Shown in pieces: positions 24,870 through 33,617 of a stretch of 64,000 nucleotides of DNA. The notes under the pieces were generated by a model. It was not told the DNA's origin and ran no database searches. It saw only the letters and a list, made by a program, of their open reading frames with translations. Position 1 is the first letter of the stretch. The number at the start of each line of letters is the position of its first letter. A program made the position numbers and the translations under genes. Origin of the DNA: Verrucomicrobiota bacterium (GTDB lineage: Bacteria; Verrucomicrobiota; Kiritimatiellia; SS1-B-03-39; UBA6053); assembly GCA_020831625.1 (NCBI GenBank), contig JAFIGD010000015.1, positions 27,778-91,777 on the forward strand. The letters run 5' to 3'.

Positions 24870-26891
24870 TCAGGCGAAGTAGTTCGGGACGCGCAGGAGC
24901 AGGCGTCCGCTCTGAGCGGGGAGCGGGAACGCGCCTTCGGCGTCGGGCTGCAGGCGGGTGTTGGTGCCGAAGACGAAGACCTCGGCGGGATTGCCCTCGA
25001 GATGAAGGCGCTGACCGGCGAAGGTGGAGGCCTCGTCGATCACATCGATGTCCAGAGCTTTGCGGACGGGAATATAATGAAGCAGGGTGAGGAGCAGGTC
25101 GTTTCCTTTGCGGAGGGGGACTTGCAGGATGCGTTTGGAGAGGGCTTTGCCGAAGGGTGGCGGTCCGATGAGGGCCTCCATACAGCGGGCCCAGACGGGG
25201 GAGATGACCGGATTGCCGGTTTGGCGGAGATCTTTGAAGATCGGATCTGCGAAGACCACGAAACGCTCGCCGCGGATCACGGCGGGGTGGTCGGGATCGG
25301 CGTCGGCCACGGGCGGGGTTTGAAAATGGGAGGAATACTTCAGATCGCTGCGTTTGAAGTAGGGCAGCACCCTGCGCACGAGGACCTCGGCACCGGCTTT
25401 GGGTTTGATGCGGAGTCCCTGCGAATAGACGACCCGGTCGCTGACCGCGAGTTCGGGATCAAAACTTTCCCCGGCCCGCCAGAAGGTGGGATACAGGGGT
25501 TCGTCCCCGTGGACCTCAAGGGGCAGGAAATCGAGAGCCATGCGGCCCTGAGCGTCGAGCAGGGATTTGTGGGAAATCAACAGCTTCCCGCCCTGCCTGT
25601 GGTAGGCCGCGAGTTTTTCGGCGAGTTCGGGCGTGATAACGGACTGATCCGGAAGGAGAATCAGGGCGTAGCCGCTGAAATCGTCCTGGCTGTCGACGAC
25701 TGCGCAATCGTAGTGATATTCCTCGCAGAGCAACACCGCGGCCTCTTCACTGAGGCCTCCGTCGATGCCGGGACTGGAGGGCGTGAGGACGGCGACGCGT
25801 CCGGCGGTGAGGACCGCGCCTTCGTAGAAGGGCTCGGCCGCTTCGCACTGTTCATAGACCTTGCCGATCAGATCATACGCGGCGGCGTCGGGAATGCCGC
25901 GCGGGGGGAGTTGATCGCCGATGGAGTTGCCGCCGCCGAGGGCCTGGGCGCGGAAGCATTCGTATTCGAGGGCTGCCTGCGGTTTGACGCCGCCGAAATC
26001 GCCCCACATTTTCTGGAAGCGTCCGGTCATGCCCAGCCAGGGTTTGCCCCAGTGACTCTGCATGCGGCCCATGCGAGGGAAGTGGAAATACCCCCAGAAG
26101 CCGGAGGGGAGGGATTCGATTTCGAAGTGGGTCTGGTGCTCGGCGCGGGCGCGGGGGCCGATGTTCGGGTGCAGGTTGCCGTCGTTCTGGGCGTTGTAGA
26201 AGACGGTGGCGCGGGGCTGACGGCTGTGAATAAGGCCGGTGAAGCGTTTACTGAAGGCTGCCTGGGCGAGGCCCTGGAAGACGGCGAAATTCGCGGGGGT
26301 GTTTTCGAGCAGACCGTGTTTGGCGCGGAAGGCGCGGGAGGCGTCGCTCCAGCCGCCGCGGGGATGAAAGAAAAGAATGTCGATGAAAAACCCGTCGACG
26401 GCATCGCCGTAGCGGTCGAGCAGTTCGATCAGGTGCGCCTCGAAAAAGTCCTGATATTCGGGGTCGAGGAAATTGTTGAATTTCCACATGGCGTGGTGGC
26501 CGGGTTTGCCGTCGGGACCGACGGTGTCTTCGGCGAAGCGGCCGTCGACGGTCATTTGCCGCCATTCGGGATGGTTTTGGGCGGCGTGTTCCTCCCAGAC
26601 GACGGTGGTGTAAATGGGGGCCCGGATGTTGAGGCGGTGCAGGGCTTCGATTTGTTCCCCGAGCAGGTCGCGGTCACCGATGCCGGGGTGGGATTGTCCG
26701 GTCCGGGTGGGGTAGTAGCACATGCCGTGATGGCATTTGGCGAAGACGGTGACGCTGTTGACACGGGCCCGCTGAAAGGTTTCCGCAAAGGCGGCGGCGT
26801 CGAAATCCCGGCCGACATCCGGAATAAAGGGGGAGGTGTGAAAATCGAGGTGGACCTGGCGCTGGTGGGTGAGGAGGGGATGTGTGTTCAT
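24870..26891 (-). CDS. GH151-like putative alpha-L-fucosidase (GHL6 plus trimerisation domain)
   Basis: 673 residues, no signal peptide. The N-terminal barrel shows RARVNSVTVFAKCHHGMCYYPT, HHAMWKFNNFLDPEYQDF and GDAVDGFFIDILFFH, the pattern of hypothetical glycosyl hydrolase 6 (GHL6). The middle part (ALILLPDQSVITPELAEKLAAYHRQGGKLLISH) is a beta-galactosidase trimerisation-like flavodoxin fold. That pairing is known from GH151, whose founding member is an alpha-L-fucosidase, so the substrate is an inference. It leads the operon with the sulfatase. Alternatives are other uncharacterised hydrolases with the same architecture. Confidence 0.6.
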   Translation of the reverse strand: MNTHPLLTHQRQVHLDFHTSPFIPDVGRDFDAAAFAETFQRARVNSVTVFAKCHHGMCYYPTRTGQSHPGIGDRDLLGEQIEALHRLNIRAPIYTTVVWEEHAAQNHPEWRQMTVDGRFAEDTVGPDGKPGHHAMWKFNNFLDPEYQDFFEAHLIELLDRYGDAVDGFFIDILFFHPRGGWSDASRAFRAKHGLLENTPANFAVFQGLAQAAFSKRFTGLIHSRQPRATVFYNAQNDGNLHPNIGPRARAEHQTHFEIESLPSGFWGYFHFPRMGRMQSHWGKPWLGMTGRFQKMWGDFGGVKPQAALEYECFRAQALGGGNSIGDQLPPRGIPDAAAYDLIGKVYEQCEAAEPFYEGAVLTAGRVAVLTPSSPGIDGGLSEEAAVLLCEEYHYDCAVVDSQDDFSGYALILLPDQSVITPELAEKLAAYHRQGGKLLISHKSLLDAQGRMALDFLPLEVHGDEPLYPTFWRAGESFDPELAVSDRVVYSQGLRIKPKAGAEVLVRRVLPYFKRSDLKYSSHFQTPPVADADPDHPAVIRGERFVVFADPIFKDLRQTGNPVISPVWARCMEALIGPPPFGKALSKRILQVPLRKGNDLLLTLLHYIPVRKALDIDVIDEASTFAGQRLHLEGNPAEVFVFGTNTRLQPDAEGAFPLPAQSGRLLLRVPNYFA

Positions 26892-27086
26892 GAAGTCAAC
26901 AGGGCGGGATTCGCTTTTTTTTTAGAGTGAACCCGGAACGTCCGGGAATTTTCAACTCCTTAGTTGGGTTCCGGGGGAATTCAACCCCGGAATCCGTTAT
27001 CGGTTAACCTCCGAATCCTCTCTGAATGAGTACCGGTTTGTCTGTGAGTATGTTTCATAAAATAAGGGTTGTTATCGGGAGGAGGA
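26892..27086. other. intergenic region between GH151-like gene and permease
   Basis: No gene. Two inverted segments are visible: CCCGGAACGTCCGGG, at about 26930-26945, and CAACTCCTTAGTTG with GGTTCCGGGGG...CCCCGGAA near 26955-26992. They could be a regulator binding site or a hairpin in the GH151-like leader. A run of T's lies at about 26912-26921. A strong Shine-Dalgarno, GGAGGAGG, precedes the permease ATG at 27087. Confidence 0.4.
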
Positions 27087-28409
27087 ATGAATACGTCATC
27101 GAATATGACAATCGCAGAATCCAGTGAAATGAAACACGGTCTCCTTCAACGTCAGCTGGGCCTTTGGGGGGCGGTGATGATGGGTATGGGCGCGATGGTG
27201 GGCACGGGCGTGTTCGTGAGCATCGGCGTGGCCGCGGGGATCGCGGGGGCCGCGGTGGTGCCGGCGATTCTGGTGGCGGCGGGGGTGGCCGTCTGCAACG
27301 CGCTGAGCAGCGCCCAGCTCGCGGCCTCCCATCCGGTCAGCGGCGGGACGTATGAGTACGGGTATAAATACCTGACGCCTTCCCTGGGCTTCACGGCGGG
27401 CTGGATGTTCCTCTGCGCGAAGTCGGCCTCGGCGGCGACGGCGGCCCTTGGTTTCGGGGGCTATCTTTTGCATGTGCTGGGGCGGTCGAGCCCGATGGCG
27501 GTCACGGTTCTGGGGGCTTCAGTGTCCATTTTGGTGACCTTGCTGGTGCTCAGCGGTCTCAAGCGCTCCAATCTGGCCAACATCCTGATTGTTTCCGCGA
27601 CGTTGATCGCGTTGACGATTTTCGTCGGGTTCGCCGGCTCCGCCGCGATCCGCTCGCCGGACCGTCATTTGTTTCCGCTGTATCCGCGGGACCGGGAATC
27701 GTTCCGGGCGTTTTTGCAGGCCTGTGCGCTGATGTTTGTGGCCTACACCGGTTACGGACGCATCGCCACCATGGGGGAGGAGGTGAAAGAGCCTCGTAAA
27801 ATTATTCCCAGAGCGATTATCGCGGTGACGGCGGTTTCGGCGGTGCTGTACATGGCGGTGGGGCTCGCGGCCATCGGTTCGTTCGGCGCGGACGCGCTGG
27901 GAGAGGCCACCCGGACGCAGGCCGCCCCGCTGGAAACCGTCCTGCGCAGCCTGGGGCATCCGGCGGCGGCCGCGCTGGTGGCGCTGGGGGCGATGACGGC
28001 GATGCTCGGCGTGTTGCTGAATCTGATCCTGGGCCTGTCCCGGGTGGCGCTGGCCATGGGGCGCCGGGGGGATTTGCCGACCGTTTTCGCGAAGATTGAC
28101 ACTAAAGGGGCCACGCCGGTTCCGGCGGTTCTCGGCGTCGGCGTGTTGGTGACCGCTCTGGCGGTGCTCGGGGATGTGCAGCTCACGTGGTCTTTCAGCG
28201 CCTTCACGGTGCTGGTTTATTACGCGATTACCAACCTCTCGGCGCTGCGGCTGGATCCGGAACATCGTCTGTACCCCCGCTGGATCTCCTATACCGGCAT
28301 TGTCGCCTGCCTTTTTCTGGCGTTTTGGGTCGACCCCGCAGTCTGGATCACCGGGCTCGGCCTGATCGCTGCCGGACTGGTTTGGCACAAGATCCGGAAA
28401 CGGCTCTAA
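27087..28409 (+). CDS. APC-family amino acid/amine permease
   Basis: 440 residues from the ATG at 27087, which follows GGGAGGAGGA; the TTG at 27069 is less likely. About twelve transmembrane helices are seen. The first helix has the APC signature GAMVGTGVFVSIGVAAG, and the loop after it AHPVSGGTYEYGYKYLTPSLGFTAGWMF is typical. EVKEPRKIIPRAI lies between helices. It should exchange or import an amino acid or amine across the inner membrane. It ends 7 bases from the convergent response regulator gene. Confidence 0.85.
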   Translation: MNTSSNMTIAESSEMKHGLLQRQLGLWGAVMMGMGAMVGTGVFVSIGVAAGIAGAAVVPAILVAAGVAVCNALSSAQLAASHPVSGGTYEYGYKYLTPSLGFTAGWMFLCAKSASAATAALGFGGYLLHVLGRSSPMAVTVLGASVSILVTLLVLSGLKRSNLANILIVSATLIALTIFVGFAGSAAIRSPDRHLFPLYPRDRESFRAFLQACALMFVAYTGYGRIATMGEEVKEPRKIIPRAIIAVTAVSAVLYMAVGLAAIGSFGADALGEATRTQAAPLETVLRSLGHPAAAALVALGAMTAMLGVLLNLILGLSRVALAMGRRGDLPTVFAKIDTKGATPVPAVLGVGVLVTALAVLGDVQLTWSFSAFTVLVYYAITNLSALRLDPEHRLYPRWISYTGIVACLFLAFWVDPAVWITGLGLIAAGLVWHKIRKRL

Positions 28410-28416
28410 AGACCGG

Positions 28417-28821
28417 TCACGATGCAGAGGGGTGGCACGGAGGTGTAAATTTATCAAACAAACTGCCGATGGCTTCTTTGGTGAAGGGTTTGGGCAGGTG
28501 AAAGGTGTTGGGGGTGTTGAGGTGCAGGCGGGCGGACTCCCGCAGCGGGGCGCCGGAAAAAAAGATCACAGGCAGGCCGGGACGCAGATTGCGGGCCCAG
28601 TCACAGAGAGCGTCGCCCTGCATGTCGGGCAAGTTCATGTCGGTGAGCATGGCGGTGAGGGGAATGCTCTTGGTTTCAATATGCTTGAGCGCCTCCTGTC
28701 CGGTGGCGGCCTCATGGGTTTCGAAGCCCAGCGAGGAGAGCATCCGCCTCGCGAGTCGGCGGATGGAGGGGTCGTCATCGACAACCAGAATGGTGGCGCT
28801 TGAAGGCATAGATAACCTCAA
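28417..28821 (-). CDS. single-domain response regulator (CheY-like receiver)
   Basis: 134 residues consisting of a receiver domain only. The acidic pocket D15-D16 (VVDDDPSI), the phosphorylation site D61 (MLTDMNLPDMQG), S90 (VIFFSGAP) and K112 (LPKPFTKEAI) are all present, so it should be phosphorylated. It has no output domain; the action would be by protein-protein contact. No histidine kinase is next to it. The ATG at 28809 (residue 5) is an alternative start. Confidence 0.85.
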   Translation of the reverse strand: MRLSMPSSATILVVDDDPSIRRLARRMLSSLGFETHEAATGQEALKHIETKSIPLTAMLTDMNLPDMQGDALCDWARNLRPGLPVIFFSGAPLRESARLHLNTPNTFHLPKPFTKEAIGSLFDKFTPPCHPSAS

Positions 28822-28976
28822 GCATAATCTGTTCCAAATGTTGCGGTGTTAATGAAATAGGCGGTGACCCTTAAAAAATAACTTTAAAATGTGATGTTTC
28901 CAGTCAGAAAGCGAAGCGTGCACCACGAAATTGTACTCTCTTTTGCATCGTTTTCACAAAATTGTTATCAGGGCGA
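28822..28976. other. intergenic region, no gene seen
   Basis: 155 AT-rich bases between two minus-strand genes. I see no clear terminator or promoter except AT-rich stretches (CTTAAAAAATAACTTTAAAATG) that could hold a start site for the response regulator. Confidence 0.3.
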
Positions 28977-29891
28977 TCATATTTCCAGCACCCAGCGTTT
29001 ATTGTACCAGAAGTAGCTCTCGGGGTGGGTCAGAATGTGGGGGGAGAGGTCGTCGAGGCAGCTTTGGAGGAGGTCGGCCTTGGCGGCTTTTTTGTTCGGG
29101 GCGTCGTCAGGAAAGAAGCGGAGGGGGGCGGGATGCCAGACGTGTTTGCCGTCGGGGGCTCGATAGAGGGCGACGGGCAGAACGGCGGCTCCGGATTTGG
29201 CGGCGAGGAGGCCGAGGCCATTGGCGAGCCGGCAGGGGCGGTTGAGAAAGGTGTGGGTTTCCCCGGCACCCCGGGCGCGGATGTCGATGAGAATGGCGAC
29301 CACACCGTTGTCGGCCAGAAACGGAAGCAGTTTGCGGATTAGTTTGGGGTCGTCGCGGTCGAGGACGAGGCCGCCGCTTTGCTGCCGGGCGGTTTGCAGG
29401 GCCTGATACGTCAGCGGATTTTTTTGGGCGCGGGCGATAAAGCACATGGGGGTGCCGCGGCGGCAGACGATGGTGCCGGCAAGGTCCCAGTTGCCGAAGT
29501 GGGTAATGACAAGCAGAACTCCTTTGCCGGATTCGCGCGCCTTTTCCAGTGCGGCCGTCCCCGCCGCGTCGTCAATGTGCTCATGGACCCAGGCGTCATC
29601 GAGTTTGTCCGCGTTGAGGATCTCGCAGAAGTTGTGGCCAAGATTGCGCGCGGCCTGTTTGCGGATGCGCGCCTGTTCCGCCGGCGTGGTTTCGGGCAGC
29701 ACCTCGGTGATGCGCCGGGCGGTGGTTGCTTTGCGCCAGCCGAAGGTTTCCTGAAATTGACAGGCCAGAAAGGCGCTGAAACGGCTGGCGGCGGGAAAGG
29801 GCAATCCGCGAAGAAGTCCCCGCATCAACAGGAAGATTCCGTATTCGATACGGTGACGAATTCGCAGGGGCAGGGGAGGCGTGGCGGACAT
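28977..29891 (-). CDS. lipid A-type acyltransferase (LpxL/HtrB family)
   Basis: 304 residues. The acyltransferase HX4D motif is seen as HFGNWD (H131, D136), and the later DIRARGAGETHTFLNRPCRLANGLGLLA corresponds to the second conserved block. An N-terminal hydrophobic segment (residues 18-40) anchors it in the inner membrane. The family transfers a fatty acyl chain to lipid A precursors or other lipids. It is downstream of, and in the same direction as, the TonB-dependent receptor gene (45 bases). Confidence 0.8.
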   Translation of the reverse strand: MSATPPLPLRIRHRIEYGIFLLMRGLLRGLPFPAASRFSAFLACQFQETFGWRKATTARRITEVLPETTPAEQARIRKQAARNLGHNFCEILNADKLDDAWVHEHIDDAAGTAALEKARESGKGVLLVITHFGNWDLAGTIVCRRGTPMCFIARAQKNPLTYQALQTARQQSGGLVLDRDDPKLIRKLLPFLADNGVVAILIDIRARGAGETHTFLNRPCRLANGLGLLAAKSGAAVLPVALYRAPDGKHVWHPAPLRFFPDDAPNKKAAKADLLQSCLDDLSPHILTHPESYFWYNKRWVLEI

Positions 29892-29936
29892 GGGGCCGGA
29901 TTAGCGCACGCCTCCCCGCTTGGCAAGTGTGGAGGC

Positions 29937-31730
29937 TTACCAGTCGTAGGAAACCGACGCGGCAAAGCGGCGTTCGGCGTAGGTGTCCTGGCCGGCGAAG
30001 TCGCGGAAGTCGTCGTCGAGCAGGTTGGACGCGGTGAGACTCACCTGCAGTTGCGGAATGGTCTCCGGACGGGCGTGAAGCGCCAGCGAGGTCAGGAACT
30101 GGGTGTCGCCTCCGCGGGTGCGGAGGTTGTTGTCCACCTGGTTGCGCACGCTTTGGTTGGCCTCGAGACGGAGTCCGTCCTGAATCTGCCAGTCAAGCTG
30201 CAGACCCGCGATTTGCCGGGCGTAATCGAGCGCGTAGCGGCTGGCGAAGGGCTCGTTGTCGGCATCCTTGTCCAGCAGCGTGAGGGTTCCGGTGATATCC
30301 AGATCCTGCGTGACGCGCTGGCGGAGCAGGAGTTCAGCGCCGAGGGTGGTGACGGTGCCGATGTTTTCGGCCTGCCAGCGGGGGGCGGCCGCGTCGGAGC
30401 GGATCCAGTCCACGGTGTCTTTGGTTTCGTGACGGAACAGGGTGATGGAGGTGAAGGTGTGGGGGGCGGGTTGCCACTGGGCGCCCACTTCAAGACTCCG
30501 CTGGGTCTGCACGTCCAGACCGGCGTTTCCAAGACTGCCCGGCGATTCGTAGTTCAGCTCAGTGTAGCTTGGACGGCGGGCGGACTCGCTGTAGTCGACA
30601 TAAAACATGAGCGTTTCACCGGGTGTGAATTCCGCGCGGGCGAGGGGCAGAAACTCATTGTCGAAATCCTCAAGGAATTCGGCCCGGGCGCCGGCAAAAA
30701 GGCGCAGGTTGTCCGCCGCGAGAAAATCGGGCAGGAGAGTGAGGGTGCCGCGGCTGCGGTCAAAATTGCCCAGGTTGCTGCTTTGGATTTCCTCGGTGTC
30801 GAAGGAGGCGCGTCCGGTGACGCCGAAAAATTCATTGACGGGATGGCGGTATCCGGCTTCAACGGCGCGGGTGTTGGTGGTGTGCTCGTTGCGGAACAGT
30901 CCGGTGGGAAGATCCAGCCGGTAATCGTCTTTGAATTCACGGACCATGACACTGAGTTCAAGCGGCGCTTCGGAGTCGAAGGTCCGGAAGGTGCCGAGAA
31001 TCAGGGTGTCTTCGGTGGTTTCCTCGGATTGAAATTCGGGGCTGACGCCGTAATATCCGGTGGTCCCGAAGGTTTTTTCCTGATACCCCAGCCAGACATC
31101 GGTTTGACCGAAAGGGCTCAGGTGTTGCATCTGGGCTCCGACGCGCACGGATTCAACGTCGTTGCCGAGCGAATCCACATTGGGGGCGTCCATAAACCCG
31201 GCAAACGCGCCGAGACCGAAGGTGTTGCCGTGCAGGGTTTCCTGAACGTACTGCAATCCGCCGGTAAGGCTGAAGCCTCCCTCGGAGTCAACGCCGCCGG
31301 AAACAACCCGGCGCGCCCGCATGGGCAGCGGGGTGAGGGCGACGGTGCCGGCGAGATGTCCCTCTCCGCAGGCGGCCTGTCGGGTGCCGGTGCGCACTTC
31401 CGGGGCGGCCAGCCACCAGGCGGGGAAAGGGAAATCACTGTGAAAATGTTCGGTTTGCGGATTGCGGAGGGCGACACCGCCAAAGCTGAGACCGGCGCCG
31501 GAAAAGGCAGAGCCGCGGATGCTGAGGTCGGAGGAGCCGCCGGCGATGCCCTGAGGGATCACCTGAACGCCGGGTTCATACCTTAAATAGGCGGCGAGGC
31601 TGGTGTCGAGCCCGCCCGACTGACTGATGGAGAGCGGGCTGTCCTGAACGAGCAGCGGGGGAATTGTTTCCTGAGCGAAAACGGAGAGCGCGGCGATGGA
31701 CAAGAGAGGGAGAAGGTGATGTTTTTTCAT
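29937..31730 (-). CDS. TonB-dependent outer-membrane receptor, probably for biotin
   Basis: 597 residues, about the size of BtuB. A signal peptide (KKHHLLPLLSIAALSVFAQE) is followed by a plug domain (YLRYEPGVQVIPQGIAGGSSDLSIRG...), then a barrel of alternating beta strands ending in SVSYDW with a terminal aromatic residue, as needed for outer-membrane insertion. The gene is divergent from birA, and a BirA-type operator covers its promoter and start codon. The most likely cargo is therefore biotin or a precursor such as dethiobiotin, but no experimental support is seen here. A cobalamin receptor is the main alternative by sequence size. Confidence 0.75.
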   Translation of the reverse strand: MKKHHLLPLLSIAALSVFAQETIPPLLVQDSPLSISQSGGLDTSLAAYLRYEPGVQVIPQGIAGGSSDLSIRGSAFSGAGLSFGGVALRNPQTEHFHSDFPFPAWWLAAPEVRTGTRQAACGEGHLAGTVALTPLPMRARRVVSGGVDSEGGFSLTGGLQYVQETLHGNTFGLGAFAGFMDAPNVDSLGNDVESVRVGAQMQHLSPFGQTDVWLGYQEKTFGTTGYYGVSPEFQSEETTEDTLILGTFRTFDSEAPLELSVMVREFKDDYRLDLPTGLFRNEHTTNTRAVEAGYRHPVNEFFGVTGRASFDTEEIQSSNLGNFDRSRGTLTLLPDFLAADNLRLFAGARAEFLEDFDNEFLPLARAEFTPGETLMFYVDYSESARRPSYTELNYESPGSLGNAGLDVQTQRSLEVGAQWQPAPHTFTSITLFRHETKDTVDWIRSDAAAPRWQAENIGTVTTLGAELLLRQRVTQDLDITGTLTLLDKDADNEPFASRYALDYARQIAGLQLDWQIQDGLRLEANQSVRNQVDNNLRTRGGDTQFLTSLALHARPETIPQLQVSLTASNLLDDDFRDFAGQDTYAERRFAASVSYDW

Positions 31731-31761
31731 TGTAAACCTAAATATGGGGTTGAGTTTCCAA
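31730..31761. promoter_or_regulatory. BirA-type operator
   Basis: The + strand reads TTGTAAACC, 14 bases, AGTTTCCAA. The left half equals the known BirA consensus half-site TTGTAAACC, and the right half matches 7 of 9 positions of GGTTTACAA at the usual spacing of 14-15. It starts at the first base of the receptor's ATG and its other end overlaps the -10 box, a position that would block transcription. Confidence 0.7.
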
Positions 31762-31788
31762 TCATATGGACTAAGGCGGAGGTGTCAA
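31761..31788 (-). promoter_or_regulatory. sigma70-type promoter of the TonB-dependent receptor
   Basis: On the minus strand TTGACA (31783-31788), 16 bases, TATGAT (31761-31766). Both hexamers are near consensus. The BirA-type operator overlaps the -10 box and the region expected for the transcription start. Confidence 0.7.
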
Positions 31789-31810
31789 TCAACAAACGAA
31801 AGCAAAGCGG

Positions 31811-32812
31811 ATGTCACACGAAATTAAAGTTTATATTTTGGAAAAATTGCGGGAGGCGGAGAGGGAATGGGTGAGCGGCGAGGTGTTGCGGGCTCCGTTC
31901 GGGGTAAGTCGGATGGCGGTGTCGAAGCAGGTGAGAGCCTTGCGGGAGAAAGGGTACGGCATTGAGGCGGGGACTCGAAAAGGATACCGGCTGGTCTCCG
32001 AGGCTCCCGGGCTTTATCCGGAATCGGTGTTGCCCCGTTTAAAAGGAACCCGGTTTGCGGACGGGGCGTACAAGGGGCTGGAGATCACGTCCTCCACCAA
32101 TGACGACGTGCGGGGGATGGCCGAGGCCGGGGCACCGGAAGGGAGTTTTGTGACCGCTGAAGTGCAAATGGCGGGGCGGGGACGCCGCGGCCGGAGCTGG
32201 TTCGGACAGCAGGGCGATTCGCTGATGGTGTCCCTGCTCTTGCGGCCGCCGCTTTCTCCGGCGAAATGCGGACTGCTGCCATTGCTGGCGGCGGTGGCGG
32301 CGCGGGAGGCGCTCACAGAGCTTGGTGTGGAGGGGGTGGGCATCAAGTGGCCCAATGATCTGATCCTCGACGGAAGAAAACTGGCGGGCATTTTATGTGA
32401 AATCAGCAGTGATTTTGACTCCGTGTCCCACGCGGTGATTGGTCTGGGCATGAATGTGAACACCCGGAAAAAAACGTTTCCGGAGGCGGTGCGGGACCTG
32501 GCGTGTTCCCTGAGGACGGTGACAGGCCGTGAATGGTCGCGCGCGGATATTCTTGAGCGGTACCTCCGGCAGATGGACGCGTATCTGAACGAGGCCTGGC
32601 AGGGTGATTTTTCCCGGGTGTTGGCTGATTGGCGCGCGGGGTCGGTGACCCTGGGGCGGTCCATCGAGGTGACGATGCCGGACGGGAGCCTTGTCAAAGG
32701 TAAGGCTCTGGATGTGGATGTCAGCGGGGCTCTTGTTTTTCAGTCGTCGGCCGGGGAGATCCGGCATTTGACCGGCGGGGAGGTCAGCCTCGGGTTAAAA
32801 TCGAAGCGATGA
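31811..32812 (+). CDS. birA: bifunctional biotin protein ligase and biotin repressor
   Basis: 333 residues. An N-terminal winged helix (residues 1-62, GVSRMAVSKQVRALREKGYGI) marks the repressor form. The ligase domain has the ATP/biotin-binding GRGRRGRSWFGQQG motif, SLLLRPPLS and KWPNDLILDGRKLAGILCE, and a C-terminal SH3-like domain. It attaches biotin to acetyl-CoA carboxylase-type proteins and, with biotinyl-AMP, would bind the operator at 31730-31761 and control the divergent receptor. The end overlaps the convergent PTS-IIA gene by 29 bases. Confidence 0.93.
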   Translation: MSHEIKVYILEKLREAEREWVSGEVLRAPFGVSRMAVSKQVRALREKGYGIEAGTRKGYRLVSEAPGLYPESVLPRLKGTRFADGAYKGLEITSSTNDDVRGMAEAGAPEGSFVTAEVQMAGRGRRGRSWFGQQGDSLMVSLLLRPPLSPAKCGLLPLLAAVAAREALTELGVEGVGIKWPNDLILDGRKLAGILCEISSDFDSVSHAVIGLGMNVNTRKKTFPEAVRDLACSLRTVTGREWSRADILERYLRQMDAYLNEAWQGDFSRVLADWRAGSVTLGRSIEVTMPDGSLVKGKALDVDVSGALVFQSSAGEIRHLTGGEVSLGLKSKR

Positions 32813-33515
32813 TTTCCTCTTCGGCGGCGAAGAGCAGGTCAAGCATTTCGCCTTTGTTCTGAGCCTCGCTGAGGGCGAGGAGCACATCGGTGCGGTGGCA
32901 GATCATGCTGAGGCGCGCGAGCAGATGGAGGTGGATTTTGTCGTCCTGGGTGCAGAGCAGAAAAAAGTGCTGGGTGAGGCGTCCGTCGGGGCCGCCGAAG
33001 AGGGCGGGAGCGGGGGTGCGCCCGTAGACCACGAAGGTGTCTTCGAACATGTAGGGTTCGTGCTGGGGCGGATGCAGGAGCGCCACGCCGCCGGAGAGGG
33101 CGGTGCTGCAGAGGTTTTCGCGCTCCTCGACCCCGGCCAGCAGGCCCTCTTTGTCCCAGAGCATGCCGGTGGCGTCGGCGAGATCGACCATGTTGCGGAT
33201 GATTTTCGCGCGGGTTTTGCCCTGGAGGTCGGGCTCGATGCAGTTGGGGACCATCAATTCCGGAAGCAGGGCGTGCCGTGCGCTGAGGTCATGCTGTTTG
33301 GCGGAGGACTGGCGGTGGAAATCGCCCACTTCGTCGGAGGACATGCCCAGAAGCCGCTGCGAGGCCCAGCGGTCGATCTCTTTCCGCCGGAACCGAAGGC
33401 CCATGCCGATTCGTTCGTGGGGAATTTCATTCCGTTTAACCAACAGGCGGACAGCATCGGCCTCCAGATGAAGGTACTCGGACAGTTCTTCGATGGAGAA
33501 AACCTGATGGGACAT
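32784..33515 (-). CDS. HTH domain fused to PTS IIA-type (PtsN-like) domain
   Basis: 243 residues. Residues 1-52 form an excisionase/MerR-like helix-turn-helix (FSIEELSEYLHLEADAVRLLVKRNEIPHERIGMGLRFRRKEIDRW). Residues 85-243 are a PTS EIIA type-2 domain (PELMVPNCIEPDLQGKTRAKIIRNMVDLADATG...CSTALSGGVALLHPP), with H148 in the position of the phosphorylated histidine. This pairing is seen in Planctomycetota and Verrucomicrobiota and is probably regulatory; it may sense carbon or nitrogen state through phosphorylation. It ends convergently within birA. Confidence 0.75.
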   Translation of the reverse strand: MSHQVFSIEELSEYLHLEADAVRLLVKRNEIPHERIGMGLRFRRKEIDRWASQRLLGMSSDEVGDFHRQSSAKQHDLSARHALLPELMVPNCIEPDLQGKTRAKIIRNMVDLADATGMLWDKEGLLAGVEERENLCSTALSGGVALLHPPQHEPYMFEDTFVVYGRTPAPALFGGPDGRLTQHFFLLCTQDDKIHLHLLARLSMICHRTDVLLALSEAQNKGEMLDLLFAAEEEIIASILTRG

Positions 33516-33528
33516 GGGAATGAAAGAA

Positions 33529-33604
33529 TGGAGCCAAAGGCCGGAATCGAACCGGCGACCTATTCATTACGAGTGAATTGCTCTACCAACTGAGCTACTT
33601 TGGC
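33529..33604 (-). tRNA. tRNA-Thr (anticodon CGT)
   Basis: 76 bases including an encoded CCA. The acceptor stem is GCCAAAG/CTTTGGC. The anticodon arm is ATTCA-CTCGTAA-TGAAT with anticodon CGT, which reads ACG, and the T arm is GCCGG-TTCGATT-CCGGC. The discriminator base is T. Location: just upstream (on the minus strand) of the HTH/PTS-IIA gene. Confidence 0.95.
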
Positions 33605-33617
33605 TTTGGATGTCGTG

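Noticed and set aside
24159..26930. 923-codon plus-strand open frame opposite the sulfatase and fucosidase genes
   Set aside because: It is a shadow of the two minus-strand genes, which show catalytic motifs and family residues; the plus-strand protein has only G/V/E-rich low-complexity sequence.
29379..31586. 735-codon plus-strand open frame opposite the TonB-dependent receptor
   Set aside because: Shadow of the receptor gene, whose signal peptide, plug and beta-barrel are clear.
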